Below are positions 34,688 through 42,741 of a stretch of 49,045 bases of DNA, piece after piece; positions within the stretch are counted from its first letter, which is position 1; each line of letters opens with the position of its first letter. The stretch covers positions 1 through 49,045 of the forward strand of contig CAYTIE010000006.1 in assembly GCA_964437815.1 (NCBI GenBank), read 5' to 3'. The notes beneath the pieces are model-generated. The model saw only the letters and a list, made by a program, of their open reading frames with translations. It was not told the DNA's origin and searched no databases. Both the position numbers and the translations under genes were made by a program. The DNA is from Marisimplicoccus sp964437815. Its GTDB lineage: Bacteria; Bacteroidota; Bacteroidia; Flavobacteriales; Flavobacteriaceae.

Positions 34688-35551
34688 ATGAGACAATTAA
34701 AAATTACAAAACAAGTAACTAATAGAGAAACTGCTTCTCTAGATAAATACCTTCAAGAAATAGGTAAAGTTGACCTTATTACAGCTGAGGAAGAAGTTGT
34801 GTTAGCTCAACGAATTAAAAAAGGAGATCAGTTTGCACTTGAAAAACTTACTAAAGCTAATCTAAGATTTGTTGTTTCTGTTGCAAAACAATACCAAAAT
34901 CAAGGTTTGACTCTTCCTGATCTAATAAATGAGGGAAATCTAGGCTTAATTAAAGCAGCTCAAAGATTTGATGAAACTCGTGGGTTTAAATTTATTTCTT
35001 ATGCAGTATGGTGGATAAGACAATCAATTCTACAAGCTCTAGCTGAACAATCAAGGATTGTTAGACTTCCTCTAAATAAAATTGGCTCAATAAATAAAAT
35101 AAACAAAACATACGCATTTCTTGAACAAGCTCATGAAAGAGCTCCTTCTGCTGAAGAGATAGCGAAAGAGCTTGACATGACAATAAATGATGTAAAAGAA
35201 TCATTAAAAAATTCTGGAAGACATGTTTCAATGGATGCTCCCCTTGTTGAGGGTGAAGATTCAAATCTTTATGATGTTTTAAATAGTGGTGAATCTCCAA
35301 ATCCTGATAGGCAATTATTACACGAATCCTTAAGAACTGAAATAGAAAGAGCTTTAGATACTCTTACTCCCAGGGAAGCAGATGTTGTTAGGTTATATTT
35401 TGGATTAGGTAATCAACACGCAATGACTCTAGAAGAAATAGGAGAAACATTTGATTTAACAAGAGAAAGAGTTAGACAAATTAAAGAAAAGGCTATCAGA
35501 CGTCTTAAACATACCTCTAGAAGTAAAATTCTTAAAACTTACCTTGGTTAG
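34688..35551 (+). CDS. rpoD: Primary RNA polymerase sigma factor, short Bacteroidota type
   Basis: The housekeeping sigma-70-family factor, 287 residues. The short N-terminus (MRQLKITKQVTNRETASLDKY) leads straight to region 1.2 and lacks region 1.1, as in the Bacteroidota primary sigma factor. Region 2 is recognisable from LTKANLRFVVSVAKQYQNQG, the core-binding LPDLINEGNLGLIKAAQRFD and KFISYAVWWIRQSILQAL (-7 box recognition). Region 3 carries ERAPSAEEIAKEL. Region 4.2 ends with LEEIGETFDLTRERVRQI, the helix-turn-helix. This divergent sigma factor explains why promoters here resemble TTTG/TAnnTTTG and not TTGACA/TATAAT. It lies 2 bases before rpe. Confidence 0.96.
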   Translation: MRQLKITKQVTNRETASLDKYLQEIGKVDLITAEEEVVLAQRIKKGDQFALEKLTKANLRFVVSVAKQYQNQGLTLPDLINEGNLGLIKAAQRFDETRGFKFISYAVWWIRQSILQALAEQSRIVRLPLNKIGSINKINKTYAFLEQAHERAPSAEEIAKELDMTINDVKESLKNSGRHVSMDAPLVEGEDSNLYDVLNSGESPNPDRQLLHESLRTEIERALDTLTPREADVVRLYFGLGNQHAMTLEEIGETFDLTRERVRQIKEKAIRRLKHTSRSKILKTYLG

Positions 35552-35553
35552 GA

Positions 35554-36201
35554 ATGTCGATTAAAGTATCTCCATCAATTTTAGCCGCTGATTTTGGAAA
35601 TATTGACAGAGAGTGCAATTTAATTGATAAAAGTGATGCAGATTGGTTTCACCTTGATGTAATGGATGGAATATTCGTTCCAAATATTTCATTTGGAATG
35701 CCAGTAGTTAAAGCTATTAGAAAAATGACATCTAAACCTCTTGATGTTCATTTAATGATTACTAAACCTGAAAGATATATTAAGAAATTTATTGACCTAG
35801 GTTCTGACATTATATCATTTCATATTGAGGCTACTGATAAACTGGAAGATAATATTAGTTTAATTAAAAGTAAAAATGTCAAGGCTGGAATTGCAATTAA
35901 TCCGGATACTCCAATAAATAGTTTAACTGATATTATTACTAAAATAGACTTAGTCTGTTTAATGGGAGTCTTTCCTGGTTTTGCTGGACAAAAGTTTATC
36001 GAGAACACATTTGATAGACTCAAAGAATTAAAGGCATTAATTAAAGACACTGGTTCAAAAGCATTAATTGAAGTAGATGGAGGAGTTAAAGCTGATAATT
36101 ATATGGAACTTAGATCTCTAGGAGCAGATGTTTTAGTAGCTGGAAGCTATATTTTTAATTCTGAAGATTATGATGTAGTAATCAAGAAATTAAAAGAATA
36201 A
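35554..36201 (+). CDS. rpe: Ribulose-phosphate 3-epimerase
   Basis: Rpe interconverts ribulose 5-phosphate and xylulose 5-phosphate in the pentose phosphate pathway. It is a metal-dependent TIM barrel of 215 residues. Motifs: VSPSILAADFGN at the start (catalytic Asp12), WFHLDVMDGIFVPNISFG (metal ligands), PLDVHLMITKP, GIAINPDTP, VCLMGVFPGFAGQKF and LIEVDGGVKADN. The usual sequence at the sixth motif is VNPGFGGQ, so GVFPGFAGQ is a small variation. It starts 2 bases after rpoD and is probably cotranscribed with it. Confidence 0.95.
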   Translation: MSIKVSPSILAADFGNIDRECNLIDKSDADWFHLDVMDGIFVPNISFGMPVVKAIRKMTSKPLDVHLMITKPERYIKKFIDLGSDIISFHIEATDKLEDNISLIKSKNVKAGIAINPDTPINSLTDIITKIDLVCLMGVFPGFAGQKFIENTFDRLKELKALIKDTGSKALIEVDGGVKADNYMELRSLGADVLVAGSYIFNSEDYDVVIKKLKE

Positions 36202-36239
36202 TTAATATCTTATACATAATAATCTAAAAACAAATACAA

Positions 36240-36758
36240 ATGAAAAATATATATTTAATATTAATTTCTTTATGTGTGATGTCAATATCATGTGATATTG
36301 ATTCTTCTCCTCAAGTTATTGGATCTACTCATAATCAAGATGGTGAGAAATCTGATATTCTTGCTGGTCCAGATGATATAGTTGGAGTTTGGGAAGCATA
36401 TATTGATGCCCATAATTCAAGAGATACAGATGGAATTAGAGCATTAAATGCTGATGAATTCTCTGCATTTGGTCCTGCTGGAGAAGTTGTTGAAGGATCT
36501 GATGCTCATATAGAATTTTTAACTCAATGGTTTGAAACAAATAACCCAAGATGGACAATTAATTGGGCTATTTCAAATACAGGTGAATCACTTAATGGAA
36601 ATATAGATGATTATGTTACAGCTAGCCATGAAGTTACATTAAACGTTGATGGTGAAGATATTACTGTATACCAAATAATTGATGCAATGATTGCTGATGG
36701 TAAAGTCGTATCCTTTAATGTTTTCCAACAAGAAAGAGGACAACCTTCAAGTGAATAA
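36240..36758 (+). CDS. Small lipoprotein with NTF2/SnoaL-like domain
   Basis: A 172-residue lipoprotein: the signal sequence ends MSISC (Cys18), followed by DIDSS. Residues about 47-165 fit an NTF2-like cone fold: VVGVWEAYIDAHNSRDTDGI-type helix, FSAFGPAGEVVEGSDAHIEF, and beta strands through DDYVTASHEVTLNVDGEDI and GKVVSFNVFQQ. Such domains bind small hydrophobic ligands or act as enzymes, and the role here is unknown. The sequence is acidic. It is followed by a G8 tract and a strong terminator and is separated from rpe by 38 bases. Confidence 0.7.
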   Translation: MKNIYLILISLCVMSISCDIDSSPQVIGSTHNQDGEKSDILAGPDDIVGVWEAYIDAHNSRDTDGIRALNADEFSAFGPAGEVVEGSDAHIEFLTQWFETNNPRWTINWAISNTGESLNGNIDDYVTASHEVTLNVDGEDITVYQIIDAMIADGKVVSFNVFQQERGQPSSE

Positions 36759-36762
36759 AAAT

Positions 36763-36770
36763 GGGGGGGG
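36763..36770 (+). repeat. Homopolymeric G8 tract
   Basis: Eight consecutive G five bases after the stop codon of the NTF2-like lipoprotein, in otherwise AT-rich DNA. With the preceding AT it forms ATG and a six-codon frame ending TAA, which is probably meaningless. Confidence 0.9.
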
Positions 36771-36805
36771 CTAGAGAATAATTTTTAAATTAATTTATTT
36801 TAAAT

Positions 36806-36829
36806 AAGGGGGCTTTGCCCCCTTTTTTT
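36806..36829 (+). terminator. Intrinsic terminator after the NTF2-like lipoprotein gene
   Basis: AAGGGGGC (36806-36813), loop TTT, GCCCCCTT (36817-36824) and a continuing T-run form a classic GC-rich hairpin terminator. It separates the rpoD-rpe-lipoprotein run from the following lipoprotein-kynU pair. Confidence 0.95.
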
Positions 36830-36856
36830 ATCTAATATTATTTAAATTTAATTATA

Positions 36857-37603
36857 ATGAGAAAGGCAATATTATTTATTTTAATTACTCTATTTGTTTC
36901 ATGTTCTGAGAAAGGCAACTTGGATGAAAGAAGCCCGATTGATACAACTGAAAATCAAGAAGCTATATACAGCGAATTAATCGATAATACCAGTGAATCA
37001 GTATCTCAATCTAATAACTTATCTTTTTTAGCCTTAGGAGATAGTTATACAATTGGTGAAAGTGTCTCACAAGACCAGAGATGGCCTAATCAATTGGTAG
37101 ATATTGCATTAAATCAAGATATTCTTTTTGATCAGCCAAATATTATAGCAAAAACTGGTTGGAGAACAGAGCAACTGATTGATACATTAAATAAAATAAA
37201 CTTTATTGAAAAATTTGATTATGTATCACTTATGATTGGTGTTAACAATCAGTATAGTTTAAAACCGATTGATACATTTCGATTAGATTTAATAAAGCTT
37301 TTGGATATGTCCATTGGGTATAGTGTAAAAAGAGATAATGTTGTTTTAATTTCAATACCTGATTGGGGAGTTACACCGTTTGCAGAAGGATATGATAGAA
37401 ATATGATAGAAGAAGATATAGATCAGTTTAACAGCATAATAAAAGATGTTGCGAATACAAACAATATACTTTATGTTGATGTGACTGCAATATCAAGAAG
37501 GGCATTAATAGAAAAAGATCTTATTGCAAATGATAGTTTACATCCAAGTGGAAAAATGTATAAGGAATGGGCAGAAAAAATATATGATCTATGGATAAAA
37601 TAG
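36857..37603 (+). CDS. SGNH/GDSL-family hydrolase lipoprotein
   Basis: A 248-residue lipoprotein with a short signal ending FVSC (Cys16). The SGNH fold is clear: block I is LALGDSYTIGES with nucleophile Ser63, block III is MIGVNNQYS (GxND-like with conserved Asn), and block V is DSLHPSGKMY with the catalytic Asp-His pair. It is probably an esterase or lipase acting in the cell envelope; the substrate is unknown. Its 3' end overlaps kynU by 13 bases, so the two are cotranscribed and perhaps translationally coupled, although a functional link between a surface esterase and kynureninase is not obvious. Confidence 0.87.
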   Translation: MRKAILFILITLFVSCSEKGNLDERSPIDTTENQEAIYSELIDNTSESVSQSNNLSFLALGDSYTIGESVSQDQRWPNQLVDIALNQDILFDQPNIIAKTGWRTEQLIDTLNKINFIEKFDYVSLMIGVNNQYSLKPIDTFRLDLIKLLDMSIGYSVKRDNVVLISIPDWGVTPFAEGYDRNMIEEDIDQFNSIIKDVANTNNILYVDVTAISRRALIEKDLIANDSLHPSGKMYKEWAEKIYDLWIK

Positions 37604-38865
37604 AAAGTTTTAAGCAAACAGCTAAAAAACATGATTTATCAGATAAATTAAGCCATTTTAAAGAAAGATTTGATAATTCTAATGAATTTATATACCTAGT
37701 TGGCAATTCACTCGGAAAATTACCCTTAGACACAATAAACAATGTTAATCAGACTGTCGCAGTAGATTGGGGTAAAGATCTAGTTTCAAGCTGGAATGAG
37801 AAATGGTTAAGTATTGAAAATATAATATCAAAAAAAATATCTAAGATTTTAAAATGTGATGAAAAAGAAGTTTATATTGGAGCTTCCACTTCAGAGAATC
37901 TATTCAAATTGCTTAGAAGTATTATAATTAAGAATCCAAACATTAATTCAATTATCTCAGACAATTTAAATTTCCCATCTGATAATTATGTTGCACAAGG
38001 GATAGCTGAAGATTTCGATAACATTAATTTTAAATTATTAGATTATGGGAATGATATCAAAGCTGATATTAATCAATTAAAAGAATTTATTTCTAATAAT
38101 AATGGTATAGTTATTCTTTCTCTTATTACATATAAATCTTCATATAGATATCCAATAAAAGAAATAAATGATTATTGTCAAAGTAATAACTCTATGGTTA
38201 TTTGGGATATTAGTCATGCTATTGGGGCGATTGATATTAATTTTCATGCTACAAATACAAAATTCGCTGTAGGATGTAGTTACAAATATCTTAATGGTGG
38301 ACCTGGCTCTCCAGCAATAATATATGTTAATAAAAGTGACCAAAGTACTCTAAAAGCTCCAATTAAAGGTTGGTTCAGTCATAAATCTCCATTTGAGTTT
38401 TCTAATATTTATCAAGAAAGTGATTCAATGGATAAATTTAAGTCTGGGTCCCCACAGATAATTCAATTAAGTGCACTTGAAAAAGGACTTGATATAATAA
38501 TTGAAGCTGATACGATGGAATTAGAAAAGAAGTCAATAAAGATGTTTAATTTTTTTAAAAAAATTTTTGATACCCACCTGTATAAAAGTGGTTATAAATT
38601 AGTAACTCCCCAAGAAGAAAATAAGAGAGGGTCACATGTAACAATATCTCACAATGAATCATGGAGAATTTCAAAATGCTTAAGTTCTCCAAAGAAACAG
38701 GAAAGAAAGATTCTTATCGACTTTAGGCCCGATGAATTTATTAGAATATCACTTACNNNNNNNNNNNNNNNNNNNNNNNNNNNNNNNNNNNNNNNNNNNN
38801 NNNNNNNNNNNNNNNNNNNNNNNNNNNNNNNNNNNNNNNNNNNNNNNNNNNNNNNNATATTATAA
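37591..38865 (+). CDS. kynU: Kynureninase, C-terminus lost in an assembly gap
   Basis: KynU cleaves kynurenine (or 3-hydroxykynurenine) to anthranilate (or hydroxyanthranilate) and alanine, in tryptophan breakdown or NAD synthesis. It is a PLP enzyme of fold type I. Motifs: LVGNSLGKLP at 36-45, IGASTSENLF, WDISHAIGAIDINFHA at 205-220 (PLP-binding Asp), and VGCSYKYLNGGPGSPA with PLP lysine 232. Later come GWFSHKSPFEF and FKSGSPQIIQLSALEKG. The run of N (38757-38856) begins just after DFRPDEFIRISL, where homologues continue with TPLYNT. The stop at 38863-38865 assumes that the gap is exactly 100 bases. An alternative frame gives YYNNPN and a stop at 38876-38878. No other kyn genes are in the window. 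Confidence 0.88.
   Translation: MDKIESFKQTAKKHDLSDKLSHFKERFDNSNEFIYLVGNSLGKLPLDTINNVNQTVAVDWGKDLVSSWNEKWLSIENIISKKISKILKCDEKEVYIGASTSENLFKLLRSIIIKNPNINSIISDNLNFPSDNYVAQGIAEDFDNINFKLLDYGNDIKADINQLKEFISNNNGIVILSLITYKSSYRYPIKEINDYCQSNNSMVIWDISHAIGAIDINFHATNTKFAVGCSYKYLNGGPGSPAIIYVNKSDQSTLKAPIKGWFSHKSPFEFSNIYQESDSMDKFKSGSPQIIQLSALEKGLDIIIEADTMELEKKSIKMFNFFKKIFDTHLYKSGYKLVTPQEENKRGSHVTISHNESWRISKCLSSPKKQERKILIDFRPDEFIRISLXXXXXXXXXXXXXXXXXXXXXXXXXXXXXXXXXXIL
38757..38856. other. Assembly gap (100 N) at the 3' end of kynU
   Basis: Exactly 100 N. The flanks share no obvious sequence. The missing part of the protein (about 25-35 residues by family comparison) is close to the placeholder size. Confidence 0.97.
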
Positions 38866-38907
38866 TAATCCTAATTAAACTTATTTCTTAAAAGATTATT
38901 GGGGCCG

Positions 38908-40299
38908 CTAAAGCAACATCATTGTTTCAGGATTCCAATTCACTGAACTATTTTGAAAATAACTTTTATTTGCTAAAAGTGCAGCTCCTGCAGCTCTTAA
39001 ACCAAAAGTAGGGTCTTGTATAATTTCTCCTTTTCCTCTAATTGCTTGAAAGAAATTATAAAAATGATCATAAAGATTACCTTTGTAGTCTGCATTAGCT
39101 TCCCAAAGAGATTCACCAGTATTCAAAGCCACTTCTCTTTTTATAATTTTTTTATCATTATAACTTTTAGCTATCCTTTTTTGAGTATTCTCTGTAAAGG
39201 CAATCATTGAATAATTAGTTGGAATTATTCCTTTTTTTGGTCGGATGAGTTTACAGGAATTTGAACTTATTTCCATTGCACCTTCAGTACCAATAAGTTT
39301 AAAGCCACCATCACCTCCTGATCCTGCAACGAAATTTACCCTCATAGAAGCATTGAAGGCCTTATGTGTTTTTGTTTCAGGGTAATCGTATAGACAAATA
39401 TTTATATCTGGAACATCTCGACCATCTTTCCAATAACGTAGTCCCCCTGTTGAAAGTGCTCTTTCTGGTCCATTAGAACTTAGGATATAATTTAAGCTTG
39501 AAAATGCATGGACAAACATATCTCCAGGAACCCCTGTTCCATAATCTTGATAATTTCTCCACCGAAAAAAGCGTTTTAAATCATAAGGAACTTTAGGGGC
39601 ATTTCCCAAAAAACTATCAAAATCAATTGTTTTAGGAGTTGCATCTGGTGGAATTGGATATTGCCAAGCACCTTCTGAAGAGTATCGATCATCATAAAAG
39701 TCTAACATTACAATTTCTCCAATAGCTCCGTCTTCATATAATTGTTTTGCTTTTTGATTTCCTAAAGAAGACATACCTTGACTTCCAATTTGACAAACAC
39801 TTTCCGATTTATTGTACACTTTGATAATCTCATGACCTTCAGCAAAATTTTTAATCATGGGTTTCTCACAATAAACAGCTTTTCCAGATTCCATGGCTTC
39901 AATAGTGATTTTTTTATGCCAATGATCTGGGGTAGCAACAATTACAGCATCTATATCAATTCTTTCCAATAAATCTCTATAATCATGACTCGTAAGAAGA
40001 TCATTACCCCAAAGCTCTTTAGCTCGATCTAATCTTCCAGTATAAAGATCACAAACTGCAACTAATTTTACACCAGCTATTTTTAAAGCAGCATTTGTAT
40101 CATATATTCCTTGAATTCCACACCCAATCAATGCTAAGTTGATCTGATCATTTGCTGAAAAGGTTTCCAAAGAATAACTACGATCAAGCGTTAATTTTTG
40201 GTTGTAAGCCCCTGAAAGTAAATAAGGAGATGAAGACACAATGGTAGTACCCAATGTAAATTTTTTTATAAATGATCTTCTTGTATTACTTTTTTCCAT
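38908..40299 (-). CDS. Tat-exported Gfo/Idh/MocA-family oxidoreductase
   Basis: A 463-residue NAD(P)-dependent oxidoreductase with a twin-arginine signal (NTRRSFIKKFTLG at residues 5-17), so it is exported folded with its cofactor. The Rossmann part has ALIGCGIQGIYD at 56-67 and AVCDLYTG; VIVATPDHWH and VYCEKPM (142-148) are the family signatures, with the catalytic Lys of EKP. The C-terminal part includes GTGVPGDMFVHAF and KLIGTEGAMEISS. Such proteins oxidise or epimerise sugars or inositols in the periplasm. No sugar-utilisation genes are adjacent. About 8 of its 20 or so arginine codons are CGN, whereas neighbours use AGA/AGG almost exclusively, a possible sign of transfer. It is 20 bases upstream of the yqeY stop, on the same strand. 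Confidence 0.9.
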   Translation of the reverse strand: MEKSNTRRSFIKKFTLGTTIVSSSPYLLSGAYNQKLTLDRSYSLETFSANDQINLALIGCGIQGIYDTNAALKIAGVKLVAVCDLYTGRLDRAKELWGNDLLTSHDYRDLLERIDIDAVIVATPDHWHKKITIEAMESGKAVYCEKPMIKNFAEGHEIIKVYNKSESVCQIGSQGMSSLGNQKAKQLYEDGAIGEIVMLDFYDDRYSSEGAWQYPIPPDATPKTIDFDSFLGNAPKVPYDLKRFFRWRNYQDYGTGVPGDMFVHAFSSLNYILSSNGPERALSTGGLRYWKDGRDVPDINICLYDYPETKTHKAFNASMRVNFVAGSGGDGGFKLIGTEGAMEISSNSCKLIRPKKGIIPTNYSMIAFTENTQKRIAKSYNDKKIIKREVALNTGESLWEANADYKGNLYDHFYNFFQAIRGKGEIIQDPTFGLRAAGAALLANKSYFQNSSVNWNPETMMLL

Positions 40300-40319
40300 C
40301 CTAATAATCTAATTTTTTT

Positions 40320-40775
40320 TTAATAAAAATTTAATCTAGATTTTACTAACTCAGCTATAACTCTTCCTTCAGCCCTTCCAAGAACTTTTGCATTAGTTGC
40401 GCCAATAACTTTACCCATATCCTTAATTGACTCAGCACCTGTTGATATAATAACCTCATCTATAATAGCTATTAGTTCTTCTTCATTAAGTTGGTCTGGC
40501 AGATATTCAGAAATGATTTTTGATTGATTATCCTCAATTTCAGCTAATTCATCTCTATTTTGTTCTTTATAAATTTTTGCACTCTCATTTCTTTGCTTGA
40601 CAAGTTTCTGTAATAACTTTATAATTTGATTTTCATCTAAATTTTCCTTGTTTCCGGCCTTTGTTTTTTCTAATAAAATAGCTGACTTAACTGCCCTTAA
40701 TGCTTCAAGTCTAGTTCTATCTTTAGCTTTCATTGATAAAATGATTGACTCCTTTATTTTATCTTCTAATCCCAT
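40320..40775 (-). CDS. yqeY: GatB/YqeY domain protein
   Basis: A 151-residue protein of the YqeY family, related to the tail domain of GatB, the amidotransferase subunit that binds tRNA. Features: LEDKIKESIILSMKAKDRTRLEALRAVKSAI at the N-terminus, EQNRDELAEIEDNQSKIISEYLPDQL in the middle, and the C-terminal helix bundle with MGKVIGATNAKVLGRAEG. Its function is not settled; a tRNA-related role is inferred from GatB. It lies 18 bases after ftsZ on the same strand and ends the division cluster transcript or follows it. Confidence 0.93.
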   Translation of the reverse strand: MGLEDKIKESIILSMKAKDRTRLEALRAVKSAILLEKTKAGNKENLDENQIIKLLQKLVKQRNESAKIYKEQNRDELAEIEDNQSKIISEYLPDQLNEEELIAIIDEVIISTGAESIKDMGKVIGATNAKVLGRAEGRVIAELVKSRLNFY

Positions 40776-40793
40776 AATTTTAAAATTTATGAT

Positions 40794-42730
40794 TTAATCA
40801 ACATTATCATGCAAATATGAATTTGGTTCTGGAAACTCTATCTCATTATTTTCATTCAAAACTGTTTTTGACTCAACCTCCTCATTCTTTATATTACTAT
40901 TTATCTGAACTCCCATTCTCTTATAAGCAGGTTCTTTTTCAAGATCTTCAACTGAAGAATTACCATCTTTAAAAACGTAGTTATATTTCTTAAGGTTTTC
41001 CCTTCTTAATCTATTTTCATCTAATGGGTCTACTTGTATTGGATTTTCAAATGCATAATCATTTTCATTACTAATATCTATAGGATCTTCTTGTTCTTTT
41101 ATACCTTCTTCTTCATTAACAATTAAGTCATTAGTTTTTGAAATTTTTTCATCTAGATTATCTTCTTCATCTAGATCTAATTTTATAAATTCTATATTCT
41201 CTGATACTGATTCCAAATCTAATTTATCTGAAAATAACCCATCAGTTATTTCACTTTCATTAGATTCATTGTTTAGTATATTTTCTGATTTAATTTCTTC
41301 AATATCAAATATCTCAATTTCATTAATCAATTCATTGTCCATCAATTCATTGTCCATCAATTCATTATCTACTTGTTCATATTCAACTTCTATATCTCTG
41401 AGTATCTCATTTATTTGACTATCAATTTTAANNNNNNNNNNNNNNNNNNNNNNNNNNNNNNNNNNNNNNNNNNNNNNNNNNNNNNNNNNNNNNNNNNNNN
41501 NNNNNNNNNNNNNNNNNNNNNNNNNNNNNNNTCATATTCAACTTCTATATCTCTGAGTATCTCATTTATTTGACTATCAATTTTAATTTGATTGTCTTTA
41601 GAGATATCATCTTTTGAATTATAACTTATTTTTTCAACCTCATCGTTAGTTATGTTATCCTCTTCAATTAAATTTTTTTCTATTGTTTGATTCTCGTCTA
41701 AAGTATAGATGACTTTCTTTGTCTCAGAATAAACTAAATGATTTTGTTGATCTTCGGCAAAACCGGTTGCAATTACAGTTACAGAAATATTATTTCCTAA
41801 TTCTTGATCCTCTCCAACTCCCATTATTATATTTGCAGAATTTCCTGTTTCTTTCTGAACATATTCGTTAATCTCACCTATTTCATCGATAGTTATTTCA
41901 TCAGTTCCAGATACAATTAATAATAACACATTTTTACTTCCATCTATTTTATTATCATTTAATAAAGGTGAATCCAGAGCTTTAACTATTACATCGTTTG
42001 CTCTATTAGAACCGCTAGAAGTTGCGGATCCCATTATTGCTGTACCACTATTAGATAAAACTGTTTTAGCATCTTTTAAGTCAATATTCTGAGTATAATG
42101 ATGAGTTATAACCTGAGCTATACCTTTTGCAGCAGTTGCTAATACTTCATCGGCTTTTGAAAAACCTTCTTTAAAACCAAGATTACCATAGACCTGTCTC
42201 AATTTATTATTATTTATTATTATTAATGAGTCAACTGTTTTCTTTAATTTCTTTAAACCTTTTTGAGCTTGAAGCTGTCTAGTCTTTCCTTCAAAATCAA
42301 ATGGTATCGTAACTATTCCAACAGTTAAAATACCTAGTTCTTTTGCAAACTCTGCAATTATAGGAGCTGCACCGGTCCCAGTTCCACCACCCATTCCAGC
42401 TGTAATAAATAACATTTTCGTTTGAGTCTCAAGAAGATCTCTTAACTCTTCATGAGTCTCTAAAGCTGCTAACTTTCCAATCTCTGGATTTGCACCTGCT
42501 CCAAGTCCTTCTGTTATATTTACTCCTAATTGAATTTTATTCGGTACCGAACTCTTGTCAAGAGCTTGAGCATCTGTATTACAAACAACAAAATCCACTC
42601 CTGTGATTCCTTGTTGAAACATATGATTCACTGCATTACTTCCTCCTCCCCCTACTCCCATGACTTTCATCACATTACTTTTATTCTTTGGTAAGTCAAA
42701 ACTAAAGTTATTATCTATATCTGTTTTCAT
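40794..42730 (-). CDS. ftsZ: Cell division GTPase FtsZ with long acidic tail, split by a spurious gap
   Basis: The tubulin-like GTPase that forms the division ring. The GTPase domain has GVGGGGSNAVNHM at 25-37, GMGGGTGTGAAP at 112-123 and the synergy-loop motif NIDLKDAKTVL. The long acidic linker contains KEPAYKRMGV and the chain ends NSYLHDNVD, the flavobacterial C-terminal peptide that binds FtsA. A 100-N gap (41432-41531) cuts the gene, but the 55 bases on each side are identical and the frame is continuous if one copy and the gap are removed. This gives an intact protein of 593 residues. The downstream part should therefore not be called a separate gene. It is 11 bases after ftsA and 18 bases before yqeY. 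Confidence 0.93.
41326..41370 (-). repeat. 15-base tandem repeat in the FtsZ linker
   Basis: Three units of a 15-base sequence (41326-41340, 41341-41355 and 41356-41370; the first two identical, the third degenerate) encode a repeating MDNEL-like pentapeptide. They lie 6 bases from the 55-base duplication that flanks the gap, so local repetition may have confused the assembler. Confidence 0.9.
41377..41586. repeat. 55-base duplication flanking a 100-N gap
   Basis: Bases 41377-41431 and 41532-41586 are identical over 55 bases and abut the N run on both sides. This is what two contigs sharing a k-mer overlap look like when a scaffolder puts Ns between them. Biological duplication is less likely because both edges coincide exactly with the gap. 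Confidence 0.95.
41432..41531. other. Assembly gap (100 N) inside ftsZ, probably artefactual
   Basis: Exactly 100 N bounded by identical 55-base sequences. Removing the gap and one copy restores a single ftsZ frame. Confidence 0.9.
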
Positions 42731-42741
42731 GTTATTTTATT

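Noticed and set aside
40794..41360. Separate acidic protein gene downstream of ftsZ
   Set aside because: It is in the same frame as ftsZ once the duplicated 55 bases and the gap are removed, and it ends with the FtsZ C-terminal peptide. It is the ftsZ tail and not a gene.
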